A stretch of DNA of 56,077 nucleotides from Tubiluchus corallicola (Eukaryota > Priapulida > Priapulimorpha > Priapulimorphida > Tubiluchidae): positions 1 to 56,077 of the forward strand of contig JAQGDQ010000643.1 in NCBI GenBank assembly GCA_030141605.1. The letters run 5' to 3'. Below, one piece after another: positions 11,001 through 26,000 of this stretch (position 1 is its first letter; every line of letters begins with the position of its first letter). The translations under genes were made by a program, and so were the position numbers. The notes under the pieces were generated by a model. The model had not been told where the DNA came from. It saw only the letters and a list, made by a program, of their open reading frames with translations, and ran no database searches.

Positions 11001-14000
11001 TGAACATTTACTCAACATTTACAGACTGTATTTACTTCGTAACAATGTTTTCTTTTTACTTTATCTATTTTAAGGATGGCATGCTCGGGGTGTGGTCAAA
11101 AACGCTTCATTTGGAAAACAAACATTATCTGTACAACAAGGAGAGTGCTGAGGGTCACAAGATGTGGGTAACCGACGCCACCTACATGGGTGACGGTCAT
11201 CGGCTTGTCATAGCAACCATGGCACGGAGTCTGCACTTCTTTGAGACTAACACATTCACAGAAGAATTTGACTTGTTTGGTGAGTTTGTGGGAGGTAGAA
11301 GAAGCAGGATGGCCCCGTTCGTCTGACGGGAGTGGATAAATATGTGGTTACGACATCTAAGTACGAAGCCTTGGCGCATACATGAAGGACAGTTGGTTAA
11401 TCCACTATTTGGTTAGTTTTCTTCCCCTAGTACCTGTGGTGGCTCGTGTATAGGTCCCGCTGCACTCCTGTTTTCACTCATTATTATCGATAATATTCAA
11501 TATAATAAGTTTAGTTCTGGTGTGGAGAACCAGAGGGAAGTACAATTTGCTTCACAGCCCAAGCAACGTGGTGTTTGGCTGTTGTGCGCATGTGGCCATG
11601 TGCATATGTTTGAGATAACATGCTGTACGCTAGCGTCTGCTGCTAGGTAGAAAAGTACTGTCTCCGAACACAGTAACAATTGCCACGTGCTTACTGTGTA
11701 CCGTCACATTCTTGGATGTGATAAAGTATAAACTTAGCGTGTGTGCTTAAAACATAAATGATTTAATAATAGACGCCTTGCATTCCCAAGAAATAAGTTC
11801 TGTGACTGTAAGTGAACTACAACTGCTTAATTTTTCACAGTTGTCTCTCCGTGAGAAAGTTGCAGTTAAGAAAAAAGGCCATTCAATAGCCGATCTTCAA
11901 ATATATCTGCAATATTAAAATTACATATGTTAGTTATGTTTTGCACAGTATTAAAACAATATCTAAAAATTTTCTGAAGCAGCACCCCCACTAATTTTAG
12001 CTATGAATCGCCACTGCCTAGTACGTGACAAGTTACTGAGATACTCGGGGCTAGATGGGGCAGCTAGGAAGACCTATTTGAGTGGTAAATGACTTCATAA
12101 ATGACATGAATGGGATTTGAACCAAGAACCTCTGGATGTTTCTGCTTTGACAGATTCGTGAATTTTAGTTTTGCTGGTTGCATCATATTTCTAGAATAGA
12201 CTTTATTGTTTGGAGGTGAAGCCTACAGTTTAATTTTTTATACACACACATACAGCGTACCAACAAGCAGCATTAAATATTTATAAATGAACTTTGAACT
12301 AACTTACTAGCAGCATTTTTCTTATATATATATATGTGTATATAAGTTTATTTATCATTATAACCAAAAGGTTGAATTACAGCACAGCATAAAATTACAA
12401 AATATAAAGAATGAGCAAGATAGAACATACAGCAACAACCACTGTTACACTGTTACAATATACATGAATGAAATAAATTAAAATGAGTGAAATTAAATAA
12501 ACCAAATGAGGTCAAACTGTTCTTAAATCTTTCTGTCTTGCACCTAGGTAAGGGGAACTTCAGAGTGCTATGTCTGTGAGAATGGGCGTCTGGCATCTAT
12601 AGTGTAGATTATATTATTAGGATGTTGAATTGATAAGAACAACTTTTTACAAGAGTTTTCGTGACGGTTAAATAAAGGGTGAAGATTGGCAAAAATAGAG
12701 CATTTACGTAGTTTATATTTGGGAAAATTATTTTCAATGCATGTTTTTGAACAGTTTCAAACTAATGTTTGGTGAGAGATTTTGGGAGAGAAATGAGTGC
12801 CGTATTTGACAAGTGTTTTCAACAACTACCCTAATCAGTACGTTTTTATCATAGAATTAGGAGATGTAATGTCTATTGATTCTTAACTATTGTCTATATA
12901 AATGTAAAAGTTCATTATTATTTTCTGAGGTCTGACATCCACTGCTCACAGCCTTGACTACTGGTATGATGTTCGGGACCCCGGCAGCGAAGGCCACTTG
13001 CTGTTTGGAGACGAATCCGGAGGCTTAAACATCATTCACTTTTCTTCACCCATAGTCAACTTGTTCGAGAAGCCATTTACTAACAAACCTGATGTCTGCA
13101 GAATTTACATGCAGGTAAGAAATCACCAGACGAAATTGATTCAATTATGTAGTAACTGTATTGGTGCAAAATTTTACCTTTAAAAGAAGTAGCTTGCAAA
13201 CTGTATGTGGCACAGTGCCCTCTAGTAGCAGAAAACATTCACTGCTTTGTAGTCTCTTTTTACCAATTTTCTAATTGTTTAGGATATTATAGCAAGAAGA
13301 ACCCAGGAAAAATGTATAACACTTACCTGTTTACCTGATGTACACCTAGAACTCGTTAGCCAGGTGAAATTTATGTACGCACCAGGTAAAACCATATCAT
13401 GCTGTGTGACTGCCAGGTCTTCCCTTGTTATCACAGATGTAATTAAAAAACAGAAGCTGTACATTTTTGAATTAACCAAGGTATGATTGTCACTTACTAC
13501 CAATAATTGTAAAACTTTCCTTATTTTAATTGAGCGCATAACTTAATAAACAGATGGTATTTTTTTCGACATTTCTAGTTTCCTGCAGTTCAAGATTTAT
13601 GTTTTCTATTTCTCTTTGTTTGAATTTTGGAATTTATTTTCGTTATAGTATAGATGATATGCAGTTTTTTCATCCAATGTAGCAAAATTTACTAACTTTA
13701 TTAGTGTTAAGCAATATCTGTGTTATGCAGTAAGTGTGAAACCATTTGTATAATTAGAATCTAATCACTGTAGTTTTTTCTAATCTGTAGGCAATAAAGT
13801 CATAGGGAAATAATGTAAATAAAGTCATAATGAAAAAAGTCACAGGAAAAAATATAACCCTAGCCCTAACCATAACCTCTAACCTTAACTGCTAACGCTA
13901 ACCCTAACCCTAAACCTAACTGCTGACTCTAATCCTAGCCACTAACCCTAACCCTAATCTTAACTCTAACCACTAACTGTAACCCTAACCACTAACTCTA

Positions 14001-17000
14001 ACTCTAACCCTAACCATAACTGCTAACTGTAACCCTAACCACCAACTGTAACTCTAACCACTAACTCTAACCCTGACCATAACCCTAACAATAACTGGTA
14101 ACTGTAACCCTAACCGTCACCTCTAACCCTAACCCTAACTCTAACCACTAACTGTAACCCTAACCATAACCCTAACCTTAACTGCTAACCCTAACTCTAA
14201 CCCTAACCATAACCACTAACTGTAACCCTAACTATAACCCTAACCACTAACTCTAACTCTAACCCTAATCTTTATGCAACCTTAAGATATTCAACAAAAC
14301 GTGATTTTTTCACTTATGGGTAGTCATCATATATAAATTATACATAAGTAGAAGTTATGTACAGCCAGCTAATAACTGATTTGAAATATTATCCGTTTTA
14401 TTACTTTAATTGTTTGTGCTAGTTAAATAAATTCTGACTGACTTGAATATTTTTGTTTGATTACCTGATTGTGTTTCCTAACCAAAATGTGATTTTTTTT
14501 CCAGCCATCATAAATTAACTGTGGCGTTATTCCTGTGACTTTTTTCTTAGCCAAATTGTGACTTTTTTATTGACTGTTATTACCAGTTACCTTTTTCAAC
14601 ACAAAAGCAAGCTGGAATTCGGCATTCAGCAATTGGAGGACCTACTCATTGTCAGTAGTCACCCATTCATTCACTGTTCAGGCTTGGCATTGCTTAACAT
14701 CAGTCGCTGAGCACGTATGGTAACACTATTCATCTCTCTGATTTACTGTTCCAGGGCATCAACTGTTTTGACTTTAGCCAGCAGTTGAAGATCCTTGCAA
14801 CCGGTAGCAACGATCACCTGACTAGACTGTACGTCCCGTATGTTCCGTCCATGCCCGTAGCAATCCTACGCGGCCACAGCTTGCCTGTCATAGGCGCCGT
14901 CATACACGACAAGCGTAAACTGGTCCTGAGTTATTCACAAGATGCGGTGCTCAAAGCTTGGGATATCAACGTAAGTGACCACTGAGCTATTCCTATTACT
15001 GCTTGCCATCCTGCTAAACACAAATGAATAAATTAACATGTTATTGTTGCGTTGACAAAAGGTATAACAGTAGAACACACTTTAAACATTTATTGATATA
15101 GAAATTTCAACAGAAATACAGGTAAAAAGATGTCTGCATATAACATCTTGTAACTGCCAACAAGTAGACCAGAATGTAGCGAAACTAGAGCAACTCATTC
15201 ACTGTTAGGTTTTGCTCATTTTTAGAATAGGTAACAAATAGATAAAAACCATATCTAGTACATCGTTTTAACTTCGTTTTTATTTAAAACGTAAAATACA
15301 AATATGATAAAGCAATGGATTTTGTAAATACAGTAGTCATTACTTGTATTTTAAAAAATTTGTTCACATATGTATTCGACTATCTGTTGATTATTGTTTA
15401 CCGGTCTCGACCAGCTAGCGCCATCTATCCACTAAAAATACAAACTCATACATACACTAATAGCGGTTTTGCAGGTTATTAATCTAATTGCAAATTAAAT
15501 GTAGTTTTTTTTATGATTTTCACTCATTCACAATAACATCTATATATTTGTGTGTACCTAATAGTGTAACAAAGTACAATTTGTTGAATGGTTTTATTAA
15601 GTTTTCAAAAGTATAATAATTTAAAGCGTTAACCACTTATAAAATTCGTGAGGTGACATGCATACCTGCAAAAACAATGATTGACATTTGAACAGAACTG
15701 TCTCGATTTACTTTATTGTGATAACTAATGGTGTATATGATTACACGGTTATTTTTCTTTACCACAGGAACACACTTGTCTACAAAGTGTTAGCCTCAAA
15801 TATCCAGCTATACATCGAGAGCGCGCCACTCGACATGGACCGTTTCCTCTTCTGTGTGTGACCTCTCAGGATTTTGTATTTATTGCCTGCAATGACTACA
15901 TTACTCGGCTACAAATGGGTACCTGAGTTTCGCAAAGTTTGTTATGTTCCACGTTTTGCGAGAAAAAACTATTATGGCAGATAATAGTAGCATTTCTTTT
16001 TGTAACTCATTATCCTGCTGTGATTTAAAAAAAATTGTTATTAATTGTTTAAAGGCCAAATACAGTTTATTTTACGAAGTTTCAGTTTTACACAAAAACA
16101 GAATGAAAAATGCTCTAACTAAGATCTCTTCTCTTACTTGTAACATTTTCTTGGTGGTTTGAAGGTATCATTTCTGAAAAAAGTCTCAAACTTGATTTCG
16201 AGCTTTTTGCTTATTGCTGATGCCGGCAAATTTCAGTCCTTAGTTATGGCAGCATGTCACGTTTCGCACGCTGTAGCGCACGTCTGTGCGGAGGTTATTG
16301 TAGAGTCTAGAGACATAATCTCAAAGTTATTACTGCATTCAATTATTTAGTTAAATAATTTTAAGTTTATTTAAAACAGGGAGTTCAAAAAAGCTTTTTC
16401 CAGTTTTTAAATTGGCTAAAGCAGCATGTGGCCTAAAGCAGGTAAATTGGCTATGCAAAAGAACAGCATATTTTGCTGTGTAGCATTATTTACACATTAA
16501 GCATCATAGAAATGACTCGGTATTCAAGGAAGCCATTGACAACACAGTTTTTTAACCAGCGATTTTCCGTAGTTTCGCAATCAATCAATCAATTTCACTC
16601 CAGCAATACATATACAATACATCAACAACAGTATAGGTAAAAGAAACGTTGATGAAGTCAAATTAACCAAATAAAAGAGTTGCTGTATGACATCTTGAAA
16701 GCTTGGCTTATTAAGGTGGCAGAAATGAGTGAATGAAAGAATGTTTACGGTTAGTAGACATGATGGAATGGAAAAAAATAGTAAGATTAGGGATAGGAAG
16801 AAGGAAAAGAGGAGAAGAAATGACCACAGTGTATGTTTAATTTACATAGAGCTGTATTAAAATAGCATTATAATTGATTGGAGGCCATATATTGCGACTG
16901 CATGAGACATGGAAGCATTAAAATTGTATTATAAGTGTGAATCAAAAATGGTCCTTTTCAAGTACTTTTTGAAACTATAAGCAAAACCGAACGAACTGTT

Positions 17001-20000
17001 TTTGGAAGAAATGCAACTTCGAGGTCCGATTTCATTAGGAAGAACTGAAATTAATAAAATTAGCGTCACATTTTATGTTACGATTAGCTCTTTTAATTAA
17101 ATAAAACTTGTTTGCCGTTTGCTATTTATTTGTTCATCTTCTTACTCGTACTAATTTAGTCATTAACAGTCTTCATATTTACATTATAGCATACCATTGC
17201 GAATGTCCAAGGTCACGTGAAAACGACATATTGGTAAAAAATAATAATGCAGTCATTTGGTAAGCTTTGTCTGAACAAAAGTGCTCAAAGTGCTCTGAAA
17301 TATTTGCAGGCGACAACGAATCAAATTGGAACAGCATTCAAGGAACGACGGAAACGGCGCCGATTATTGCCGTCTGTCACAGTTCTCTTTTCCAGCAGGT
17401 AACGTCATCTTTTAACAGTGAAAGTGATTATCTGCTGCCATGTTACTAGCTGCTCTTTGACTTCATGTGTAGCTGTTTTACTAACTTATTAATGATAACA
17501 ATAATCTTTATTTAAACTAGTCAAACAATTTTACAATTTACAGAAAATAAAGTTTGTGGATGCCAATGTTAAATGAAATGATAAAGTTTAATATAACCCA
17601 CACGTTACTGTAATGAGGCACATGCTTGGTCTAAGAGGTAGTAAGCTGTCTTTAAGTGACTGGTTTACTTGAATTTTGGCCTCTTAGTATAAAACTGGCA
17701 GGTAGTTATTGCGCTAAATTCTGCACCTTTCACACTGCAAGAGATTGTAATACATTGGTGCAGTACAAGATGGTAATTAGCAACTCAAGGGCAGTGCCTA
17801 TTTATTAGGTTGATAAATGTGGCAGGACGGCAACTTTGCGCATCATTAAAAATACTCTCTAAGATGCGAAAAATGAACAGGCAGAGGTGTGTCAGGTACT
17901 TTCGGTTCATAAACATCCACTCTCAACTGCCCAGGACGCTGCATATCCATTTGCTAATCAGGTGCAGCATTGTTTAGCTTTGGGAAATAAGTGCTTCCCT
18001 GTGGCCAGTCATTCTTCTGATTCCAAATTTAAATTATCATTGTTTTTTGATGCAAAGGATAAATTTTTCACCAAGTATGACAGTTTGTTAACATTAGGAA
18101 ATCCTCATTTTTATTCAACTGTATAATTCACATGATAATGCGATCTGGACTCCAGAAGCTGGAGGTTTAAGTCTTTGTGGGTGGATCAATAGAACTCTCG
18201 AGTCTTTTTAATTTACCACTAATCTGTAAATTAATGATTTTTTTATTTTAATGTAGATCGTCATAGCAACAATCGAAGGATCCATAAGTGTCTATAATGT
18301 GGAATCTGGCAAATTAGCACTCGTCATACGTGATGTACACAACGGTAGAGAGGTCACGTGTATCGCGATTAGTGAAAGACGACTCGTTACCGTTGATAGG
18401 AAAGGGTTTGGCAAGGTGTGAACATTTGAGGGTCTCATTCAGTGAAATGTGTGTCATTTTTTGTTTAGCTTTAACCAAACTTAGACGTATTGAAACTTCT
18501 TGTCAGTTTGCGTAAGATATTGTTGTTTATTTATTTCACATCAATACAAATACACAATTAATACATTAAAAGAAACAAAAAGTTATCAATAATTCAATGA
18601 ATAACAAACAGTAAGATACATAATAGGAAGCAAATTTTGGAAAAAATGATTTAAACTGTCTTTGGACGTAGGTCAATCTATGGTAAACAAAGATAGTGAT
18701 ATCACTACTTCCTTTAATACTGATGTCTAAACAACGTTATGTACAGCATCATTACAAATATACTAACTTGACTCTCAAAACACTGTGGGGTTGAAAGATA
18801 AACAAGAGAATTGTCGCTGTTGTATATTGCTTAGTAAATTCGTATACAGTTTACTTTGAGCACATAACTAGTTTAGATATACCATAGTTTAGGTTTGCTA
18901 TATATACAAGTGTAAATGTGTTACGGGCAATCAAAAAGCAGGGCTTGTTAGATTGTCCCACACTGTGAAAGAAAAAAAAGTAATCAAAATTATCTGAAAA
19001 TTTGAAGTGAATCGTATGATAAACAAAACATTAGTGTTACAGAATGGAATGGTGTAATGAATGAAGCTCATATATGAGATGATATAAAAGATAGATAGAT
19101 AGTTAAGATAAAATAATAGACAAAGATAGAGAAAAAGAGAAGAGAAATGAAATAGAAAGGAGTATTTGGCAAGAAAGGCAGAATGGCTTGAGACCCGCAT
19201 CTTTGACGGAACTAAATTTGTACATCTGCATATTGAGTAGCCTCAGCATAGCTAAAAGGGTGGTAATTTATTTGTTGGTTGCTTATCAATCTTGGTGTTC
19301 TAGTAGGATAACAAATTGAGGTGGTATTGCGGGAAAATCTGCTGAAATTGGGAAAATTCAGGAATGATGGGATGGATTGCGAATCTTACAAAAGAAGAGT
19401 GTATCTGCCTCATTTTGTGATCTGTTGGTTGTGCAGTTTTGTTCTTCTATTTTATTGATATACTTAGACAGGCTGGAGACAGACAGACAGACAAACAAGC
19501 AGATGGGCAGAGACACACACACACAGACAGATCCGAGTTGCTTTTGTTATGATAAAACATGTTTTTGTTTCAGGTTTGAAAGAACTCTAGGATTGCAATT
19601 TTATACATATTGAACATGTTTTCAGGTGTGGAACCTTCAAACTGGGCAGCTGTTGCATGAGCTGCCACCTGTGAGCAAAGGTGATGTCATAACGGCTGTC
19701 ACATTCCTACCGGAGAAGGATGCTGTGCTGACTGTTGGTTCCAGCAAATGTATCAGCACATATCACTTACCAACACATGATGACAAAACTGAGAAGGTAC
19801 CACAGTTTTGTTTGCATTTGTGTACCTGTTAAGCTGCATTCAAACCTTAAGACAGTAACTGAGCAAGTAGCTCCCTTGTGGATGTTTCTGATTATGATTT
19901 GCATTCACCACACAGCAAAGACCTTTCCGAGTTCTGAAATCTGTTTTATTTGATATCGTCCTTGCAGGTCACGAGAATTGTGGGCAGCACCTCGTGGAAA

Positions 20001-23000
20001 GGCGGTCGTCTTCACAACTCTCGAATCACCTGCTTGTCTGTCTGTCCGCCCGTTCTTCTGGCGACGGCATCGAGTAGTGGAGAGATAATCGTATGGAGTG
20101 TCGTGTCCGAGCAACCATTCGTCACGCTTGATTGCAACCAGGATGAAATAAACAAAGAAAGTGAAAGCAGGTGTTTGAACCTAAATTTTTGTCTTATAAA
20201 ATTGCTTTCTCAAATGAGTAATACCAATAATTAGAGATACCCTCTATGCTTAGTTTAGAATAAGTGTTTAGGTTCAGTAGCAAACGGTCTCATTTAAACT
20301 AATTGGATTTTGAGACAAATTTCTACAGCGAAATTATTATCCAGCTGTGGTACAATAATTATTTTACCACAAAAATTGATAATTGTGACATTAGTACTAT
20401 TCATTAGTAAAGAGAGAATTAATTACCCTCCAAAACTTTCTATAAAATTTCACTTGTAGTTCAAGCAGTCATTCTGTTTTCATTTGTCCAGTTTCTTTGT
20501 TCTTTGTCTCTTCTGTTTGTGTTCTTTTTGTTTTTCTTTCTTTCTTCTTTTACTTTTATTTTTATTAACTTGTTTTATTAGCATTACAAAAAGTAAATAA
20601 ATACTACTTAAAGTGGTTTTAAGTCAATTTCGTATGCAATACAATGAAATGAAGTTTCCTTCGAACAGATAACATTAATAACATTCAAATAAGATTCAAA
20701 TAGCCTCGCTCAAGAATAACACTAAATCAGAGATTTTCAAAGATATATTATTTAAGATTTGACGTGGTTTGATCTTGGCTACTTCAGAACTGTTTTATAT
20801 ATAGTGCAATAACTTATAATGCAGCTACAATGCATTAATATTCATCGAAACAGGAGTGAAAACCTGCGTTAACTATGATGGTGCAGTGCCTGTGTAGCAT
20901 AACTGTTAATTTTTTTTGACAGGTCGACTATTGATGCTGTAGTAAAGCAAGTGTAAAAGCAGGTGTTAACTATGACGGTGCAGTGCTTGAGTAGCATAAC
21001 TGTTAATTTTTTTGACAGGCCGACTGTTGATGCTGTAGTATTCATTGAAGCAAGAGTAAAAGCAGGTGTTAACTATGACGGTGCAGTGATTGTGTAGCAT
21101 AACTGTTAATTTTGTTGACAGATTGACTGTTGATGCTGTAGTATTCATTAAAGCAAGAGTAAAAGCAGGTGTTAACTATGACGGTGCAGTGCTTGTTTAG
21201 CATAACTGTTAATTTTTCTGACAGGTTGACTGTTGATGCTGTAGTATTCATTGAAGCAAGAGTAAAAGCAGGTGTTAACTATGACGGTGCAGTGCTTGTG
21301 TAGTATAACTGTTAATTTTTCTGACAGGTCGGCTGTTGATGCTGTAGTATTCATTGAAGCAAGAGTAAAAGCAGGTGTTAACTATGACGGTGCAGTGCTT
21401 GTGTCCAGCCAACGAGGACATCTTGCTTTCTGGGCAATCAGTGGTGATTTTCAGCTCCTGGGTACTATAGCTTCCATACTATAAATGTTGGCATTATCTC
21501 TTGCATTTACTTTGGTGTTCTGTAAGTGTGGATTGAGCGCTCATCGACGGGGTGCAGTGTAAACAGTTGCGGCAGGACAGGAACTTAACTCACTAAGTAA
21601 AATAATTTATCAAACTATATCAAAAGTAATAAATAAGATGAAACACTGGGCCAGCACAGGTTTTTATGTCTATGTAGGAACTATATCGCCTCTTTCAACA
21701 AGTAAATACCACGGGTTATATGGCATATATAGGGTCACCCATCCATTTACTGGCAGGCAGTATGTTGCCTAACTTCAGTGCTATGTTCACTGAGTAACCG
21801 CTTTGTAATTCATCTGGCCGTACATTTTACAAATATTTATTGTCCTACACTATTGACCAAAACTAGTTGCTCTTATCAAAGTGATAGCAGTTTGAACAGT
21901 TCTCATACTGGACATGTTCTACATTGTTACTTTAGGATTGCCGTATATTAGGCAGGTATTTGAAGTGTGTCGTTAACCTGTAGTTGATCTGTAGCTTTGC
22001 TAAATATTTGATGAAATTTGCACACACGCATGTGAGAAATATCAGTAATCAGGAGAATAAGACAAATCCATATAAAGCTTTCACTTTCAACTGCATGAAA
22101 GTCAGAAAGGCTGACCGGGCGGGGGTGGGGTGGTCTTTTATACAATATGGCACTGAGTGGCTGAAACCTAATCTAGCTTGTTCTCGATCATGATACTTGA
22201 AGATAAGATCCTGAAGCAGAAGAGTTGTCTTAGCCCTGTTCCATGGGTATGCATTCTTCCCCTACAAGGCAAACTGCAAGATGCAGTACAGCAGATAACA
22301 CTGCACAGAGACGGTCACCCATCCATTTATTGCACAGACTCTGTATTGCTTAACTTTAGTCACTAAATACACACTGTAAATACTCAACTCTTTGCTTGGC
22401 CTAGTTGTTACCCTGTGTTAGTTTAAAGCTTTCTTAAGGTCATTAAAATTTTTAAAACGACATTTGCCATATGTAGGTACATTTCGAGGTACAGAAGAGG
22501 GTGAAGATCACAGCAGCGACCTGATCTGCAGTCTCTCTTGCACACCACATGGTGAACAGTTGCTCACTGGTGACTCAAACGGACGGATATGCATCTGGGA
22601 TATTTCTAAATACTGTATCACGCAACAAGAGGTACAAACGTTAATGACTTTAATGTTAATACTGTACAGTGGTGGCTCATGTATAGATACTGTGGTGTTG
22701 CAGCGCCCCCTGTTTTCACTCGTTATTATCAATAATATTCAATGTAAGTCTATTTTCTTTAGTTCTTTCTTTATACTTGTACGGAACCAGAGTATGTGAG
22801 GATAGTACTGTTTGCTTCACAGTGCAAGCAACATGGTGTTTGGCTGTTGTGCACATGTCTGAAATAACACGCTGATGGTATGCTGCACTGTCTGCTGCTA
22901 GGTAGAGAAAGTACTGTCGCTAACACAGTTTCATTTGTCACGTGCGTACCGTGTACCGTCATATTCTTGGATTTGATGAAATGTAGACTCAGTGTGTGTG

Positions 23001-26000
23001 TGCTTAAATTATAAATAATTTAATCATGGCCGCCTTGCATCCCCAGGAAAAAGTTCAGTGACTGTAAGTGAACATCAATAGCTTCATTTTTCATAAATGT
23101 CTCTTCATGAGAAAGTTGCAGTTAAGAAAAGAGGCCATTCAACACCTGATATTCAAATATCTCATCCAGGAATAAGCAACAACAGAAAGTATATTCGTAG
23201 CTTTAATTCTAAATGGTCCCAACGGAAAAGTTGGCTTTGCAGCTGTGATGTAAAAATGCATTGTTTTGCTTTCCGTGTTTGCTGTTTGGAGGTGACGTGA
23301 CATGGACAAAAAACATTAAAATTAATTACATGTTTGTTTCGTTTTACACAGTATTAAAAATGGCTAAAAATTTTCTGAAGCAGCACCCCCACTAATTTTA
23401 CGCATAAGCCGCCACTGATACTGTATCAGTAATAACTTATTATATAGTTCCTGATTCATCAAAGAATAACCGTGTTTATTAAACCAAATTTCTTTTTCTT
23501 AACAGATTATATGTATAGCAAGATGATACCAACCAACCAACCATCCAACCAACCAACCCACGTACCAACCAACCAGTCAATCAACCAAGCAACCAACTAT
23601 CCAACCGAACAATCAACCCACCCACCTACCAACCAACCAATCAATCAACCGAGCAACCAACCAACCCTCCTACCAACCAACCCACTTACCAACCAACCAA
23701 CCACCATCCAACCAACCAACCAATCAATCAACCGAGCAACCAACCAACCATCAAACCAACCAACCCTCTTACCAACCAACCCACCTACCAACCAACTAAC
23801 CAATCAACCACCATCCAACTAACCAACGAACCAACCAATCAATCAACCGAGCAACCAACCAACCAATCAATCAACCGAGCAACCAACCAATCAGTAAACC
23901 AACCATTCAATCTTTTGACCTATCTACCAACCAGGCAACAACAACCAACCAACCAAGTAATCAACCTAGCAGCTCAGCAGACACCTAACCAGTAAACTAA
24001 TACAACAACCAACCTGCCTACCAATGTTATTCACCAGCTAACATAATAAACATCCAGCCAATCAGCCAAGAACCGACCCGATCAACTAGTTAACCAGTTT
24101 CTTTTAATGAATATTGTACTATTGAAAAATATCAACACCTAGACAGAGGAAACATCAGCTAACTTAGTGGCTTCTTGGTTGGGACATTCAAGTCCAGTTG
24201 TCAGTATTATTGGGATGCTGATGGAGCAGGGATTGTTCTATGTGACCGGTTGTTCATTTGATATGACCACCAAGCTGTGGAATAACTCAGGCGGGCTTAT
24301 CGGCGTGTTTGGTCAGGTAAACTTTATCATTGTTTGGCATGATAATGTGGGGGTGAATACCCGAGTGGTCGCGTGTGCTTTGCGACTAAAATTAAGGTAT
24401 GTGGTGGCTGGTCAAAGAATGGCTGAATGATTGCTTGCTCTGGGTGGTTTCTGGTTATTTAACTCGTTTGTGTACACATCCGAACTGATCTGATAAGGCT
24501 CTGCTGATTCATTGTGTCATCTTAGAGGCATAAGCTAGATAAATCAGATTCGTCAGATGTTCCAATCTCAATACAAACGTCTATTGTTGCTTTTAAATGC
24601 CAGATTCTGACTTGCAGTCTGCCGAATTGTTTTGCCGGTACAATAATTTTCTCATTGAGGATGCTTTTAGCGGCAATGATGATTTCCAGCTCCTTGCTTT
24701 GCTTAACTACAAATGGCTCCTGTTAATGTTATTACTAATTTTTCTTACCGCTTAAGGCAAGCATTAAAATAGGAGTCTACTGTGTGCTTACATTTGCTGG
24801 CATACTGTGATACAGGGTTTCTCATTAAACCACATATAATTCATTGCCAACCAAAATTATCTAACACATTAATATACTGGACTGCTGTCCACTTTTAACG
24901 GAGGCAGGACGGATGGCACCGCGGCCCACACCATGCGGCATGTCTCAATTAAGTCGCTCAATGCCTTAACCAAAACAGAACCCGAATAATAGAGTCGAAA
25001 TGACAATTTATTACTAAATATTACACCCTCAATAAGGAAACAAACAGCTTACCTAGAAGAACAGAGTTTGTGGCAAAGCCTGTGAAATGTGAACAGAGCT
25101 GCAATGAAAGACACGACCACTGACCAGGGTCTACAGCAGACCTTCCCTTTTTATAAGCTCGGGTGTGCACGTGACTAGTGGCTTTTACTAACACAAGGTC
25201 AGAATACGAGTCTGTGCTAGATAAAGCCACGTTCACATGCACACCTGAGAAGTCTACTGTATTCCCCTGCCAGTATTAAACCTCATCTCATCACAGCCCT
25301 GCAGTACAATACATTAATTACAATAGTATATGGCATTTTGTAATGATAATTTTAAGTGTGTACATATGTAGCAAAAGTAATATAATAAAAACGTGCTGTC
25401 ATTTTGTTTTAAGGCTCTTTTAACCCAGGTTAAACTATTTTTAACATTAATTCTACCTTTTGTGATTATAATTCTCAATTCATGTACACATATTATTAGC
25501 AAACTAGTGTGGCAAAAGTAAAAAACAGAAATATGTTGTCAATGTACTCTTGTCCTCAGTTAAACCATCGGTCACTTTGGTCACTTGACAGGGCAGTTGG
25601 AACATGCATTCTCGAGACATTGTAAGAAAGTTAAATGTGCAGAACATTGCTTACTCAAAGTTGCAAGCATCGCAGCTGAGACATCAGAAACTGACCAACA
25701 AGCTGGACGACACGGCCGAGGTGGAAGAAGACGAAGATTGGGAACAACTTCTTGATAATCCGGAGTTTGATTTTACGGCAAAGGTGCGGCCATGTTTGAT
25801 TTTAGAGCACGCAATGATCTGATATTTTGATTTTTAATAATAAATGCATTAATTTAGTTGGTATGAAATTACTCAATTCAGTTTGAGTTATATTAATATC
25901 TACATACACAGTAGATAATGTGGGTAGTTGATTTTTCGTTTTCTTCAGGCTGCTTTTAATTACATCAGAAGGCAAGGAGAATAGTCAAGTAGTTATGGTG

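Larger units (their letters stand above)
21462..22476. other. Intron 14, holds two 5S-like repeats
   Basis: Copies C and D of the 5S-like repeat lie here. The rest is unremarkable. Confidence 0.5.

Noticed and set aside
12952-13114. Exon 6 starting at the CTCACAG acceptor (12951)
   Set aside because: It is out of phase with exon 5 and meets a stop; the acceptor at 12928-12929 restores the frame and the LDYW motif.
23472-23822. 116-codon Pro-Thr-Asn-Gln-rich frame
   Set aside because: Translation of the CCAA simple repeat inside an intron of the WD gene.
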